A DNA stretch of 64,000 bases. Origin: DASYAN01 sp963727755. Its GTDB lineage: Bacteria > Chloroflexota > Ktedonobacteria > Ktedonobacterales > Ktedonobacteraceae. Of this stretch, positions 37,537 through 48,101 are shown one piece after another. Under the pieces are notes generated by a model. It made no database searches. It was not told the DNA's origin and saw only the letters and a list, made by a program, of their open reading frames with translations. The stretch covers positions 62,001 through 126,000 of the forward strand of contig CAVSHN010000014.1 in the NCBI GenBank assembly GCA_963727755.1, written 5' to 3'. Position numbers and translations under genes: made by a program. The first letter of the stretch is position 1; each line of letters begins with the position of its first letter.

Positions 37537-37773
37537 TCTTGGCAAAGAAGACGCGCTGATGGGATCGCCATATGTGCGAGAGACGTTCGGTAATGCATGA
37601 GGAAATGATTTTCGAATTATGGATGGCATGGCGCATGAGCCTTGCCTGCCAACACGGCGACTCCTCGAGCAATACTCCACGGACTCGATCGGCAATGGCG
37701 TATCCATCAGACTTAAACGTGAATGTGCATGGGGCAAAGAGAGGATTAGCTCTGCCTTCTCTTCACCACCAAG

Positions 37774-38529
37774 TCAGGCATTCGTTTGTCCCATTCGTCT
37801 GAGTATCTCGTCACGAGCCTCCTTGACCCAATCCAGCGAACTATCAAGAGTAAGGGCTCTGTCATAGTATGCCAATGCCTCTTCGTCTCTCCCCATCGCT
37901 TGATATACCTGTCCGCGCGTTCCAATGGCCCAAGCATTGTTAGGATTCAGCTCTATCGCCCGCTTCAAGTCCGGCTCTGCCTTGTCCAATTCACCCTTCC
38001 GTAGATACATCTCCCCATGACTCGCAAAAGCAAAAGCAGAGTTAGGATTCAGCTCTATCGCTCGAGTCAAGTCCGGCTCTGCCTTGTCCAATTCACCCAT
38101 CTCTCGATACATCTCCCCACGACACGCAAGAGCAAAAGCATTGTCATGATCCAGCTCTATCGCTCGAGTCAAGTCCAGCTCTGCCTTGTCCAATTCACCC
38201 ATCTCTCGATACATCTCCCCACGACACGTGAGAGCGAAAGCATTGTCATGATCCAGCTCAACCGCTCGAGTCAAGTCCGGCTCTGCCTTGTCCAATCGAC
38301 CCTTCTGTAGATACATCTCCCCACGACACGTGAGAGCGAAAACATCGTTAGGATTCCGCTTAATAGCTCGCTTCAAGTCCAGCTTTACCTTATCCAATTG
38401 ACCTTTATGTCGATACACCACCCAACAAATCGCGAGGGCACAAGCATAATTCCCATCCAGAGCAGAGCACTTGATGGTCCAATGCCTCGTCGCATCGTCC
38501 TGCCAGTCGACGTTTCTCTCCAGAGTCAT
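37774..38529 (-). CDS. TPR-repeat segment
   Basis: The only sizeable intact frame of the broken gene above. About six TPRs with the DKAEPDLxRAIELNPNxAxA signature; real homology starts near residue 22. The ATG at 38529 has no evident ribosome-binding site, so independent translation is doubtful. Confidence 0.6.
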   Translation of the reverse strand: MTLERNVDWQDDATRHWTIKCSALDGNYACALAICWVVYRHKGQLDKVKLDLKRAIKRNPNDVFALTCRGEMYLQKGRLDKAEPDLTRAVELDHDNAFALTCRGEMYREMGELDKAELDLTRAIELDHDNAFALACRGEMYREMGELDKAEPDLTRAIELNPNSAFAFASHGEMYLRKGELDKAEPDLKRAIELNPNNAWAIGTRGQVYQAMGRDEEALAYYDRALTLDSSLDWVKEARDEILRRMGQTNA

Positions 38530-39355
38530 AAAATTCTTTTATTGCTTTTTTACGTATTTTACTGCCTATAAGTTTATCTATTAAATTTTTAAAAATTTTG
38601 TTTTCTCGATTAAGATCTTCTATTACTTTAGAAGATTCTTGTGTCACACTTTGCGAATTTTTCTGCTCAAGGTCTCGTACCTGATCTTGCAGCTTCTTTA
38701 TCTCTCGCTCAAGACCCCCCACTCTCTCTTGCCAAGCTTGTTCTTTCTGCTGGAACATTTGCCTCAATGTTTGGTTCTCGCTTCGTAACTCCTGAATTTC
38801 TCGCTGTTGGCTTTGTCCTTCTTGTTGAACCCTTTCTATCCTACTCTTGAGATCAATATTCTCGCTCTTCTCTCTTTCACTCTGCAACATTCGATTACTA
38901 CTCTCTAATTCTTGCTTCTCCTGATCTATACTCTGTATTCTACTCTGCAATATCTCGTGCTCATTTTGCAATGTTTGTTTATTTTATATCATATATCCAT
39001 AGCACTTTATAAGCATTTGGTATACGTAACTACAATTATCAAGGAAGATCTTACGATTTTCCTCAATTTTGATTTCTAGATCTTCCTTTTCCTTTTTTTC
39101 TTGAGCATCTAATTCTACTAATTTCACTTCACGCAAACTCGTATCCGGCATACTTCCCTGTCTCGCGCTCTGCCTACCTAACCCTGAGGTGGAGGCTTCG
39201 TTTGTATCTACTTGTTGATCTTGCCTTGAACCAAACATCCTCACATGCTGATTAAAGGAAATCCCCTGGAATGGTGCATCTTGTGATTGCTCCCCTTTTC
39301 TATCAGAGCAACGTCCGTTTGAATTGTCTGGTGATGAGTTCCCTTTGTGATACAT
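37774..39355 (-). pseudogene. Coiled-coil plus TPR protein, broken by a stop and a frameshift
   Basis: Three consecutive pieces. (1) ATG 39355 to TAA 38984: polar region with EASTSGLGRQSARQ, also present in the 17.8-kb kinase, then helix. (2) Same frame after the TAA (38983-38405): long Gln/Glu/Arg coiled coil. (3) Other frame from about 38470 to 37774: six TPR units of 34 residues (102 bp), such as GEMYREMGELDKAEPDLTRAIELN. The CDEALDHQ / ALDGNYACAL overlap shows where a base was gained or lost. The intact protein would be about 525 residues, a scaffold-like partner. Confidence 0.65.
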
Positions 39356-39661
39356 GTGCGTATTCCTCTCATTTTTAAATCTAAAAAGTATCTTATTAAG
39401 AAAAGACGCCGAATGGACATGACAATGCGAAAATGAGGCATACTTCATTGCAGATTGATGATAACAAAACGCTCAACTATTCTCAACTATATTCAAAATA
39501 TTTCTCTTTGTCAATGGAAGATGCATTTTGTATAGAATTATAGACAATGTGTGTATGTGTTGCTCTCTTATTATGTGACTTTTTCACACACTCCTCGGTC
39601 AACCTCTCGCCGAGACATGATTGAGTTTGTGGTCAAGGCCCTTTACCCATCATCTAGGCAC

Positions 39662-39690
39662 TTGACTTTTCAGGGATAGGACGCTAAAAT
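39662..39690 (+). promoter_or_regulatory. Consensus promoter of the Rpn-like gene
   Basis: TTGACT and TAAAAT with 17-bp spacing. Predicted start near 39697 leaves a leader of only about 10 nt with GGAGGGG. Confidence 0.7.
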
Positions 39691-39706
39691 ATCAATGGAG
39701 GGGTAG

Positions 39707-40180
39707 ATGCGGGATAGGCGCTACCTCAAGGGGAGGTTCGAGGTCTTGCTGCCTCTATTGCCCTTAACCAAAGGGGGCAAAAATCTTGAAACTGTTGATG
39801 ACATGATCAATGAACTGGTAGCGAAAAATCGTTCAGACTTATTGGGATTAGGCCAAATCTGTGCAGGACTCGTCTTTACAGATGAGATCAGCAAGCAATG
39901 GCTCAAAGAAAGGTTTAATAACGTGCAAGAGATCATTGAAAGTTCCTGGGCCTACCAGGAAACTCTTGAAAAGGCCATTGAAAAGGGCCGCAAGGCTCTT
40001 CAAGCAACGGCAATCCGTATCGCGGCAGCACGCTTTCCTGAACTTGAGCAGTTGGCGAAAGAAATCGTCGAGACGATCAAAGATCCGGACCAGTTGCAAA
40101 TGCTGGCCGTTGAGTTGAGTATCTCATCAAGTCAGGAGCACGCCAAGCAGCTTTTGCTCTCGCATATCCCAGGTGCATGA
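39707..40180 (+). CDS. Rpn/PD-(D/E)XK transposase-like protein, C-terminal part only
   Basis: 157 residues resembling the C-terminal half of Rpn-type recombination-promoting nucleases (LLPLTKGG, ESWAYQETLEKAIEKGRKAL), but lacking the N-terminal nuclease domain. GGAGGGG and a consensus promoter directly upstream suggest expression. It may be a truncated remnant, or a stand-alone protein derived from this domain. Confidence 0.5.
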   Translation: MRDRRYLKGRFEVLLPLLPLTKGGKNLETVDDMINELVAKNRSDLLGLGQICAGLVFTDEISKQWLKERFNNVQEIIESSWAYQETLEKAIEKGRKALQATAIRIAAARFPELEQLAKEIVETIKDPDQLQMLAVELSISSSQEHAKQLLLSHIPGA

Positions 40181-40286
40181 GCTGAGTAAGCAATGGCTTG
40201 AATAAGAAACTAACAAAGTGCTCTCCTCCTCACATCAATTAACTACTAGTGAACCTCTATTAGCATTGAAGACCAACGGAGCATTC

Positions 40287-41270
40287 ATGAGTAAGGAAAC
40301 TATATCGGTTGTGTCCTCATCCCAACAGGAAATAAAGAGTGCTGTTCCTGCCATAGAGACTGTTGATCTCTGCAAGAACTTTGGCTCATTCAAAGCAGTC
40401 GATCATCTCTCTCTGACCGTGCAGCAAGGAGAGATCTTTGGGCTGCTAGGACCCAACGGCTCGGGCAAGACCACTACGATCAATATGATTAGCGGTTTAA
40501 CTATCCCGACACATGGTGAGGTACGCGTGCTAGGCTACGATGTACGGCGCAATGCACGCAAAGTGCGTCAAGTCCTGGGGGCCGTTCCACAGGAGACGGC
40601 ACTGTATGAGGAATTGACAGCCTGGGCCAATATGGATTTTCATGCCGATATCTTTGGCATTCCACGTAAAGAGAAAAAAGAGCGTATTATGAATGTCCTG
40701 GAATTGGTACAGTTACTTGATCGCAAAGACTCACGCGTTAGAACCTTCTCCGGTGGTATGAAACGTCGTCTTGCACTTGGACGTGCGCTGCTGCATGATC
40801 CGCAACTAGTCTATCTCGATGAGCCAACGCTTGGTGTCGATGTGCAGGCGCGTCGTGTCATCTGGGACTACATCCTCTCGCTACGTGATCAGGGCAAGAC
40901 TGTATTGATCACTACCAATTACCTGGAAGAGGCACAGGCACTATGTGAACGTCTTGCAATCATTGATCATGGCAAACTGATTGCCGTTGATAGACCAGAG
41001 AATCTCAAGCAGACCTATGGTGGCAGTGTTATCCAGCTCGAAACGGAGCAGCCTATTCAGTCTCTAGATGAGATACGTGCTCTTCAAGGAGTACAAGAGG
41101 TCAAGCAAGAGCAAACATATCTGACCATCACAACTCAAGGTGTGACCAATGTTGTGCCACAGGTGATCAATATTATTTCGCAAGAGGGGGCACTACGCGA
41201 AATAACCGTTCGTGAACCCAATCTTGAAGAAATCTTTTTGCGTCTGACTGGAACAGCTCTGCGCGATTAG
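40287..41270 (+). CDS. ABC-2 type exporter ATP-binding protein
   Basis: About 327 residues from ATG 40287 (GGAG six bases upstream; an upstream in-frame ATG at 40218 lacks one). Walker A GPNGSGKTTT, signature FSGGMKRRL, Walker B LVYLDEPTLGVD, and a C-terminal extension typical of drug/antibiotic exporters (DrrA-like). Forms an operon with two permease genes 12 bp apart each. Confidence 0.92.
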   Translation: MSKETISVVSSSQQEIKSAVPAIETVDLCKNFGSFKAVDHLSLTVQQGEIFGLLGPNGSGKTTTINMISGLTIPTHGEVRVLGYDVRRNARKVRQVLGAVPQETALYEELTAWANMDFHADIFGIPRKEKKERIMNVLELVQLLDRKDSRVRTFSGGMKRRLALGRALLHDPQLVYLDEPTLGVDVQARRVIWDYILSLRDQGKTVLITTNYLEEAQALCERLAIIDHGKLIAVDRPENLKQTYGGSVIQLETEQPIQSLDEIRALQGVQEVKQEQTYLTITTQGVTNVVPQVINIISQEGALREITVREPNLEEIFLRLTGTALRD

Positions 41271-41282
41271 GAGTAATGTGCA

Positions 41283-42392
41283 ATGGAACGACTTATTTAC
41301 GATCTGCGGGTAATCTGGGCCTGTATGAAGAAAGATATCAAAAGTTCCCTCACTGATCGCGTGTTCACCATCGTAAGTATATTTCTTCCTGTCAATTATC
41401 TGATCTTATTAAGCCTATTTGTGATTAGTGGTGGTCAGGCACCTACAGCGCTAGTCATGCAGGATAGTGGACCATATGCTCAGCAGTTTTATACGGCGAT
41501 GTCGCATGCTCATTCGTTCGTCTTGCAAAGGATGAGTCTGGATGCTGCTATGCAGTCAATTCATGAGGGTCACATTGTCGCGGTCGTCGTCATCCCTGCT
41601 AATTTTGATACGCGTATTAAGCAGAAGTACCCTGTACAGGTAGATGTCACGATCAATAACCTCAATACCGACTTCACCAACGATATTCGGCGTGCAGTAC
41701 CGTTATCTATCACCACTTTTTATGCTCAGGCATTTCCTCATGTGGTCACTATCACACCACTGGAGAGTGATGCTTATGTGCATGATACCGATTATATTCC
41801 CTATCTCACTGTCTCGATCCTGGTCATTGCTCTGATCATTGGCAGTCTGTTGCAAGCGGGAACGGCAGCGGCACGTGAATGGGAACATGCTACTATGAAA
41901 GAGTTGTTGCTCTCTCCTGCCAGTCGATGGGCAATTGTGCTGGGCAAGATGCTTGGCGCTACTGTGATGAGTCTAGCTTCAGTTATCGTTGTGCTGTCCG
42001 TGCTCATCTTTGTCGTCGGCGTACGACCTGTTCACTGGGGTGAGATGATTGGCTATACCCTGCTCACACAAGTCATCTTCATTGCCCTTGGTACCCTGCT
42101 TGGTACCTGGATCAAGCAACGCCAAGCTTTTGCAGGTCTAGCCTTTGGTTCAACAATTCCACTCTTCTTTCTCAGTGGCGCATTTGGTCCCATATCGTTT
42201 GATGTGCCAGCAGTACAAGTTCTAGCACAGATTTTTCCAGTCTATTATGCTATTGTCTTGCAGCAACATGCGTTCCATAATTTTGTGCTCAACACCTATG
42301 GCATCAACAATGTCTTTATTCTTTGTGGTTATGCTGTGGCATTGGTAGTGCTTGCCGCAATTGTGCTACGTCGCAGTACGGTGGCAAATTAG
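41283..42392 (+). CDS. ABC-2 type exporter permease
   Basis: 369 residues. An N-terminal helix and a large external domain (NNLNTDFTNDIRRAVP) are followed by five C-terminal membrane helices; ABC-2 motif EHATMKELLLSPASRW. Partner of the ATPase upstream. Intact, in contrast to the following paralogue. Confidence 0.9.
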   Translation: MERLIYDLRVIWACMKKDIKSSLTDRVFTIVSIFLPVNYLILLSLFVISGGQAPTALVMQDSGPYAQQFYTAMSHAHSFVLQRMSLDAAMQSIHEGHIVAVVVIPANFDTRIKQKYPVQVDVTINNLNTDFTNDIRRAVPLSITTFYAQAFPHVVTITPLESDAYVHDTDYIPYLTVSILVIALIIGSLLQAGTAAAREWEHATMKELLLSPASRWAIVLGKMLGATVMSLASVIVVLSVLIFVVGVRPVHWGEMIGYTLLTQVIFIALGTLLGTWIKQRQAFAGLAFGSTIPLFFLSGAFGPISFDVPAVQVLAQIFPVYYAIVLQQHAFHNFVLNTYGINNVFILCGYAVALVVLAAIVLRRSTVAN

Positions 42393-42404
42393 AGGAGGAG
42401 CAAG

Positions 42405-43512
42405 ATGACACCCAATTTCTTTCGGACCATCTTAGCCATTTTTAGGAAGGATCTGGCAATCTGGCTACTCAATAAGCGTAATGTGAGTGCTACCATTGTG
42501 CCACCACTTTCTTTCCTGCTTATCCAGGCCTTGGGAGCTGCTGCCGTTGGACGGAGTCCAGTTGCGCTGGTGACGCTCGATCAACGGGCCAAGAGTCTCC
42601 AGATGGAACAGATTTTTCATCAGGCCGATGTCTTCCGCATTACTGATACCGACCTCTACCCAAGCCCAGAAGTTGTATAACGATGTACAAATCATCGCCA
42701 TCATCACGATTCCCGCAGACTTCACTGAGCGTGTGGATCGGCATGATCCTTCGCCAATCCTGGTGAAAGTTAACAACCTGAATCTTGATTTTACGAATGA
42801 TATCCGCCGTGCTGTCCCTGATGCCATTACACAATTATATCAGGCGCAGGGAAGCAAGAGCCCAATTCTTGTCACGATACATGAGCAAGATCTGCGTGAT
42901 CGTGATATTGAACTTTTCCAGTACGGAGTCTTGCCAACCATTATCCTGCTATTGACTATTTCAGGTCTAGTAACGAATAGTATTGCAACTGCTCGTGAGT
43001 GGGAGACACGTACCGTTAAAGAAATTTTGCTTTCTCCTGCATCACATATAGCAATTATCATAGGAAAAGTCCTAGCAGGGTTCGTAACTACCTTTTGCCT
43101 GGGCTTGCTCGTCTTTCTTCTGAGCTATGCGCTTGGCTGGCTCCATCCTGAGGGCATCTTCTGGTTAACGAGTCTGCTGATTATGGCATTAGTTGCCCTC
43201 TTTAGTACGGGATTGGGCGTTGCCATTGGTGCGGCTCTGCAAAAGATTTAGCCTGTCATTTCTATCTCCATCAACATAGCCATTTACCTTTTCTTCTTGG
43301 CTGGGGGAGTTGGTGTGCTAGCCTTTGAGCCGCTCTGGTTACAGAATATCGCAGCCTTTGTGCCACTGACTTATGGCATGCATGCTCTGGAGCAAGCTGT
43401 CTTCTATAGCGCATCAGATCAGTTTGGGCGTGATATACTTGTCCTAGCCTTATGTGCACTGGCGGCTCTGGGACTTGGCACTCTCTCGATGAGGCGTGGG
43501 ATCGCAAGCTAG
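42405..43512 (+). pseudogene. Second ABC-2 permease, broken by frameshift and stop
   Basis: Same architecture as the preceding permease (NNLNLDFTNDIRRAVP, ETRTVKEILLSPASH). First frame 42405-42680 shifts near 42660; the second frame continues (TQAQKLYNDVQII) to TAG at 43249-43251, after which the same frame goes on (PVISISINIAIYLFFLAGG) to 43512. Without both lesions it would be about 369 residues. If the lesions are real, the exporter may be a homodimer of the first permease. Confidence 0.78.
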
Positions 43513-43678
43513 TGAATTAGTAGAGTTTCGCTAACTCCTCACGTGCCATCTCCAATGCAAGACGGACCTCATCATCAGGATGGCAGATGCTCAGAGAGAT
43601 ACTAGTACTCCTTCAGCAGAAACCAAGTTAATTAGATGTGTGTGGGCATTTTGGGCGAAAAAGGGGCAGATTTGAGAA

Positions 43679-44188
43679 TCAGATGGTAGCTGTGCTAGTC
43701 TGTACACCGACTGCGATAGCAATCGAGAGTTGAGCCAGATCGGCGATACTGACATCGAATGCACTCAGCCCGAGTTGCTGGGCACGCAGTTTGGCCATGC
43801 CGTGCAGGCGCACCGATGGTCGTCCACTACGCAGTTGTACAATCTCCATCTCTTGCCATCTTACTCCGCGCATGCCAGTGCCCAATGCCTTACTAATCGC
43901 CTCCTTGGCAGCGAAGCGGCCTGCTAAGCGGGCAATTTTGCCCCGGCACTGCTGGACTTCGTTCTGGGTGAAGACACGGGCGAGGAAGCGCTCACCATGT
44001 TTATCATAGACCTTGCGCACACGCTCGACCTCAATAATATCAATACCTACCGTGACATTCACTCCCTGGGGCAGATGTAGTGAGGCGGGTAGACCTACCA
44101 CGCCAGCAGGCCCGAAGAGCCAATCGGGAATAGGCTCTCCAGGCTTGTGCACTAATGGGGTGAAGAGTAGGGGCTGATCATTTTCCAT
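43679..44188 (-). CDS. acpS: Holo-[acyl-carrier-protein] synthase-like phosphopantetheinyl transferase
   Basis: 169 residues from ATG 44188. AcpS motifs GIDIIEVERVRK and FAAKEAISKALGTG carry the Mg/CoA ligands. It transfers the 4'-phosphopantetheine arm of CoA to acyl carrier protein. An extension of some 40 residues precedes the core. It overlaps the ugd stop by 11 bp, so it is translationally linked. Confidence 0.88.
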   Translation of the reverse strand: MENDQPLLFTPLVHKPGEPIPDWLFGPAGVVGLPASLHLPQGVNVTVGIDIIEVERVRKVYDKHGERFLARVFTQNEVQQCRGKIARLAGRFAAKEAISKALGTGMRGVRWQEMEIVQLRSGRPSVRLHGMAKLRAQQLGLSAFDVSIADLAQLSIAIAVGVQTSTATI

Positions 44189-45597
44189 GCATCGTCTTTC
44201 CCACTGCAATGGTCTCAGACACTTCGATGGTTTCGCTGGTATCTGCTGGAGGTAGGACAGAAGGGGCTCGTGTGCCTCCTCGACCGATACCGCGATAGAT
44301 GAAGCCGAGGCGTTCCATTTCAGCAGCCTCGTAGATGTTGCGACCATCGACCAGGACTGGACGATGCATACTGTTGCGAATGCGTAACATGTTCAGCGAT
44401 TTGAACTCGTTCCAGTCGGTAACGATCACGAGCGCATCAGCCTTATCTGCGACATCGTAGGCGTTCTCACAGAAGGTGACAGTATCCATATGGACATGTT
44501 CACGTTGCAAGGCTTCCCGACCAGTCTCAGTGGCGACCGGATCATAGGCCCGTACAGTTGCTCCCTGGGCTGTTACCCAGCGGATAATATCAATTGATGG
44601 AGCTTCACGCATATCATCGGTATTTGGTTTGAAAGCCAGACCGAGGATGCCGATGGTGCAACCGCGTAGAGAACCAAGGATATTAGTCAATTTGGTCACG
44701 ACCAAGCGGCGCTGATCATGATTGATCTCCATCACTGCGTGCAGTAATTGTGGGTGTAGACCAGCTTCATCTGCCATATGCGCTAATGCCCGTACATCCT
44801 TTGGAAAACAACTACCCCCGTATCCTAGCCCGGCATCTAAAAAAGCATGTCCAATACGCTTATCATACCCCATGCCTGCAGCAACCTCTTTTACATCAGC
44901 TCCCAGGCGCTCACAAATCTGTGCAATTTCGTTAATGAAAGAGATTTTTGTTGCTAAAAATGCATTAGATGCATATTTAATCATTTCCGCTGTATAGAGA
45001 TCAGTGATCACGATAGGGGAGCGCAGTGGGAGATAGAGTTGAGCGACCTTATGAGCAGCTTCCGGTTCAGAAGAGCCGAGAACGACACGGTCTGGACACT
45101 GGAAATCCTGTAGTGCAGCGCCTTCACGTAGGAATTTCTGGGTTCGAGACGACAGAGAAGATGACATCTGGTCGATTAAGGTTCGTGCGGATCACACGCG
45201 AGACTACGTCGCCGCTACCGACAGGGACTGTGCTCTTATTGATGATGATAGCATAGTGATCGAGATGCTCAGCGATGCTACGGGCAGCACCCTCCACATA
45301 GCGCATATCAGCCCCCCCTTGGCTATTGCCTGTTGGGGTGTTAACAGCAATAAAAATAAACTCGCTGTTTTCCAGACCTTGTTGATAGCTGGTAGTGAAA
45401 TATAAGCGATCGGCCCGGACATTGCGCTCTACCATTTCCTCCAAGCCGGGTTCATAGATCGGCAATATGCCTTGGTTCAAACGGTCAATTTTCTCCTGGA
45501 CGATATCAATACAAGTGACAGTATTGCCCATATCAGCAAGGCAGGTACCCGTTACTAGACCGACATAGCCTGTACCAATGACACAAATAACAGACAC
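44178..45597 (-). CDS. ugd: UDP-glucose/GDP-mannose 6-dehydrogenase (frameshifted)
   Basis: N-terminal frame from GTG 45597 (GAGGAG upstream): Rossmann GTGYVGLVTG through SVVSNPE. C-terminal frame (45167-44178): FLREGAALQDF, catalytic region GYGGSCFPKD, and GLAFKPNTDDMREAPS. One extra base in a run of three (T at 45135-45137, A on the coding strand) separates them; without it the protein reads SNPEFLREG. About 472 residues. It oxidises UDP-glucose to UDP-glucuronate for envelope polysaccharide. Second gene of the MBL-ugd-acpS operon. Confidence 0.9.
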
Positions 45598-45601
45598 AAT
45601 A

Positions 45602-46258
45602 TTACTCCTCTACAGTTACAAACGGATTTTCGTACTTTTCTTCAGCAATAGTAGTTGGCTCGCCATGACCCGGAAAAACAACCAGATCATCTTCTAGCGT
45701 ATACAATTTAGTGCGGATTGATTGCTCAATCTGTGCATAGTTTCCTCCAGGGAGGTCAGTTCGTCCGATATTGCGCTGGAAGAGAGTGTCTCCGCTGAAG
45801 ACGCAATGAGACTGACTGACTAGGCAGATACTCCCAGGTGAATGGCCAGGTGTATGCAAAACCTTCAATGTCAGTGTGCCAAAGGTGATCTGATCACCCT
45901 CTTGTAAAAGGATATCCGGTTTCCGTTTGACGAGTGGGGCCGAACGTCCATATGGGAGAGCGTTGCGCTCATCGGTGTACATAGGAATGTCGGCAGGATG
46001 GATCGCAAGCGGAACGGGATAGACCTCGCTTACCTCATCAATGGCGCAAATATGGTCAATGTGCCCATGAGTATTAATAATATATTTAGGTATAAGCTTC
46101 TGCTTCTGGATCATCTCCAAAATGCGTTCTGCCTCGTCGCCTGGGTCGATGATGACTGCTTCTCGTGTCTGAGAGCAGGCATACAAATAGCAGTTCTCTT
46201 CGAGCATTCCTACGGTCACGCAAGCGACAATCGGCATATCTTGTTGATTTTCGGTCAT
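45602..46258 (-). CDS. MBL-fold metallo-hydrolase (glyoxalase II-like)
   Basis: 218 residues. Metal ligands in THGHIDHI, HTPGHSPGS and FSGD, with the final His in VFPGHGEPT. Binds two Zn/Fe ions; likely a hydroxyacylglutathione hydrolase-like thioesterase or lactonase, substrate unknown. First gene of the operon, its stop four bases before ugd. Confidence 0.85.
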   Translation of the reverse strand: MTENQQDMPIVACVTVGMLEENCYLYACSQTREAVIIDPGDEAERILEMIQKQKLIPKYIINTHGHIDHICAIDEVSEVYPVPLAIHPADIPMYTDERNALPYGRSAPLVKRKPDILLQEGDQITFGTLTLKVLHTPGHSPGSICLVSQSHCVFSGDTLFQRNIGRTDLPGGNYAQIEQSIRTKLYTLEDDLVVFPGHGEPTTIAEEKYENPFVTVEE

Positions 46259-46541
46259 GGCCCTTGTTCCTCCGAGTCCTTGGCAAGGTTATATTCAAGA
46301 CATTATAGCATAGCTTGTATGGGAGATGGCTACTTAATATTTGCTATACGCTATCTAGCAAAGTTTCGTCGACAACTCTCTCTAGTTAATTATAGTGTGG
46401 ACGGGAAAGCAAGAGGTAATGTAGAATGGGCAGTATATACTGCGCTTCGTTATCCAATATTTTGATGGTACAGCGAATGCTTATGCGCATATATGTATCC
46501 CCCGCCAGTTTGCAGCGAGGCAATAGGAGTGAGAGGAAAGC

Positions 46542-48065
46542 ATGTCAAAGGACCCTTTGGGACGAAGATCCTATCGTAAAAGCCCCGGACGCCAGTATGG
46601 GTATGATTATGATCCACTGCAGAGCCAAAGTGAATCAGTAGCTAGCAAACCTAGCGGACTGCTTGTCCAGCGCCCAGATCCGCGTCGCACTCGACAATTC
46701 CTGCGTCAAAGTATCATTGCCAGTAAACGTTCTAGCACTGAAGATACTGAGCCGCTGGCACATCATGAGCAGGAGAGTGTGATAACAAGTACACCACCAT
46801 CCCTTTCTGTTACTCATCCAAAAGTGACACGACGGATTGGGTATACATCACAGGAGCTTGTAGACGATAAGCAAGCAGGAGCTGTGCCGACAAGACGGTT
46901 GGATAAGCATTCTGCAACCCATCCGAAAGTGACACGACGGATTCGTCATACATCGCAGGATTTGGCAGGATATGATGAGCAAGGAGGAGCAGCGCTAACG
47001 AGACGGTTGGATAATCGTTCTGCAACCCATCCGAAAGTGACACGACGGATTCGTCATACATCGCAGGATCTAGATGGATCTGGTGAAAAAAGTGAATTAG
47101 CTCCATCTAGGCAGTTCGGTACTCATTCTGGTCATTTCAGTCAGCCTCCTTTGCCTGCGACGCGTGATTTAACACGTGATATGGAAGAAGTATCTGAGGA
47201 CAGGGATGATTTGGTAGATGGAGATCCTGATCTGGACGCGCTCCAAGCAGAGAAACCTGTCTATGAAGGTGATCCTGAAAGAGCTGTACAGTCAGTTGTG
47301 ATCCGGCGGCGGCGAGATGGCTCCTCACGTGCTCTAGGGCGTAAACGAAGCATAGATCTTCCCGAGCAGGAAGAGTCATTCCCTGATGACTATGACCCTG
47401 ATCGTATCTATGAGGAGGGTGAAGAGTTGCCTCCTGGCCTGCATGTTGTGGAAAAGCACAAAACGTCACGTCGGGGATTGCTGGTGGGGGTAGGTATGGG
47501 TGTGGGGATCTTAGCCGTTGGTGGTGTAGTTGCAGCCTCCAATCTAGCTCCTAAAGCGGGATCGCACAGCAATGATACTTCGCATACCGTTCAGGAGGCA
47601 TTCAATCGTGGGGTCACACAGGGAGCAGATTCTGCTCGGAGAGAAATGATTTCAGCGCTAGATTCGCTAGAAGGTTTTACGCTGCAAGGAGCCATCGACG
47701 CGGCCAAATTGACACGCGTTGCCTATGACGTTTTTGTCGCGCCTATCGTCCAAATTGGCTCTCAACTGACGGCAGATTTTCTCAAGGCCATGCTCAATGC
47801 ATTAAAGACTGCTCGCGGCTGGCTGGCAGGGGTTTACCAGGATAATAGTACGTTAGCAGCAATTCAGCGCGTGCTCGAGTCGTGGGTTGATCAGGTCTCG
47901 AGGTTACCGAAGCAATTGAATGTCATCACGCAAACAGACCTAGATGGTGCTCAGGCATATCTAGCAGCTCTACAACGCAAGCTTGCAGATGAAAAAAGCA
48001 AATTAGATCATCCCCAGCCGACGCCAACAGTGCCAGCGAGCCGATTGACGCCTCAACCGAAGTAG
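46542..48065 (+). CDS. Repeat-containing single-pass membrane protein
   Basis: 507 residues. The cytoplasmic-looking N-terminal half is basic and disordered, with three units of about 38 residues containing THPKVTRRIRHTSQDL. One membrane helix (GLLVGVGMGVGILAVGGVV) lies near residue 315. A helical external domain follows, then a Pro/Thr tail (PTPTVPASRLTPQPK). AGAGGAAAGC precedes the ATG. Thr-rich repeats could be kinase targets; that is speculation. Confidence 0.65.
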   Translation: MSKDPLGRRSYRKSPGRQYGYDYDPLQSQSESVASKPSGLLVQRPDPRRTRQFLRQSIIASKRSSTEDTEPLAHHEQESVITSTPPSLSVTHPKVTRRIGYTSQELVDDKQAGAVPTRRLDKHSATHPKVTRRIRHTSQDLAGYDEQGGAALTRRLDNRSATHPKVTRRIRHTSQDLDGSGEKSELAPSRQFGTHSGHFSQPPLPATRDLTRDMEEVSEDRDDLVDGDPDLDALQAEKPVYEGDPERAVQSVVIRRRRDGSSRALGRKRSIDLPEQEESFPDDYDPDRIYEEGEELPPGLHVVEKHKTSRRGLLVGVGMGVGILAVGGVVAASNLAPKAGSHSNDTSHTVQEAFNRGVTQGADSARREMISALDSLEGFTLQGAIDAAKLTRVAYDVFVAPIVQIGSQLTADFLKAMLNALKTARGWLAGVYQDNSTLAAIQRVLESWVDQVSRLPKQLNVITQTDLDGAQAYLAALQRKLADEKSKLDHPQPTPTVPASRLTPQPK

Positions 48066-48101
48066 CCGCCTGGACCGTAAGAGACTTCAGCTTACGGCTC
48101 T

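Noticed and set aside
43516..43640. Minus-strand remnant ending CHPDDEVRLALEMAREELAKLY
   Set aside because: Looks protein-like and follows AAGGAG, but no ATG/GTG/TTG start is present and it is only about 25 codons; too little to call.
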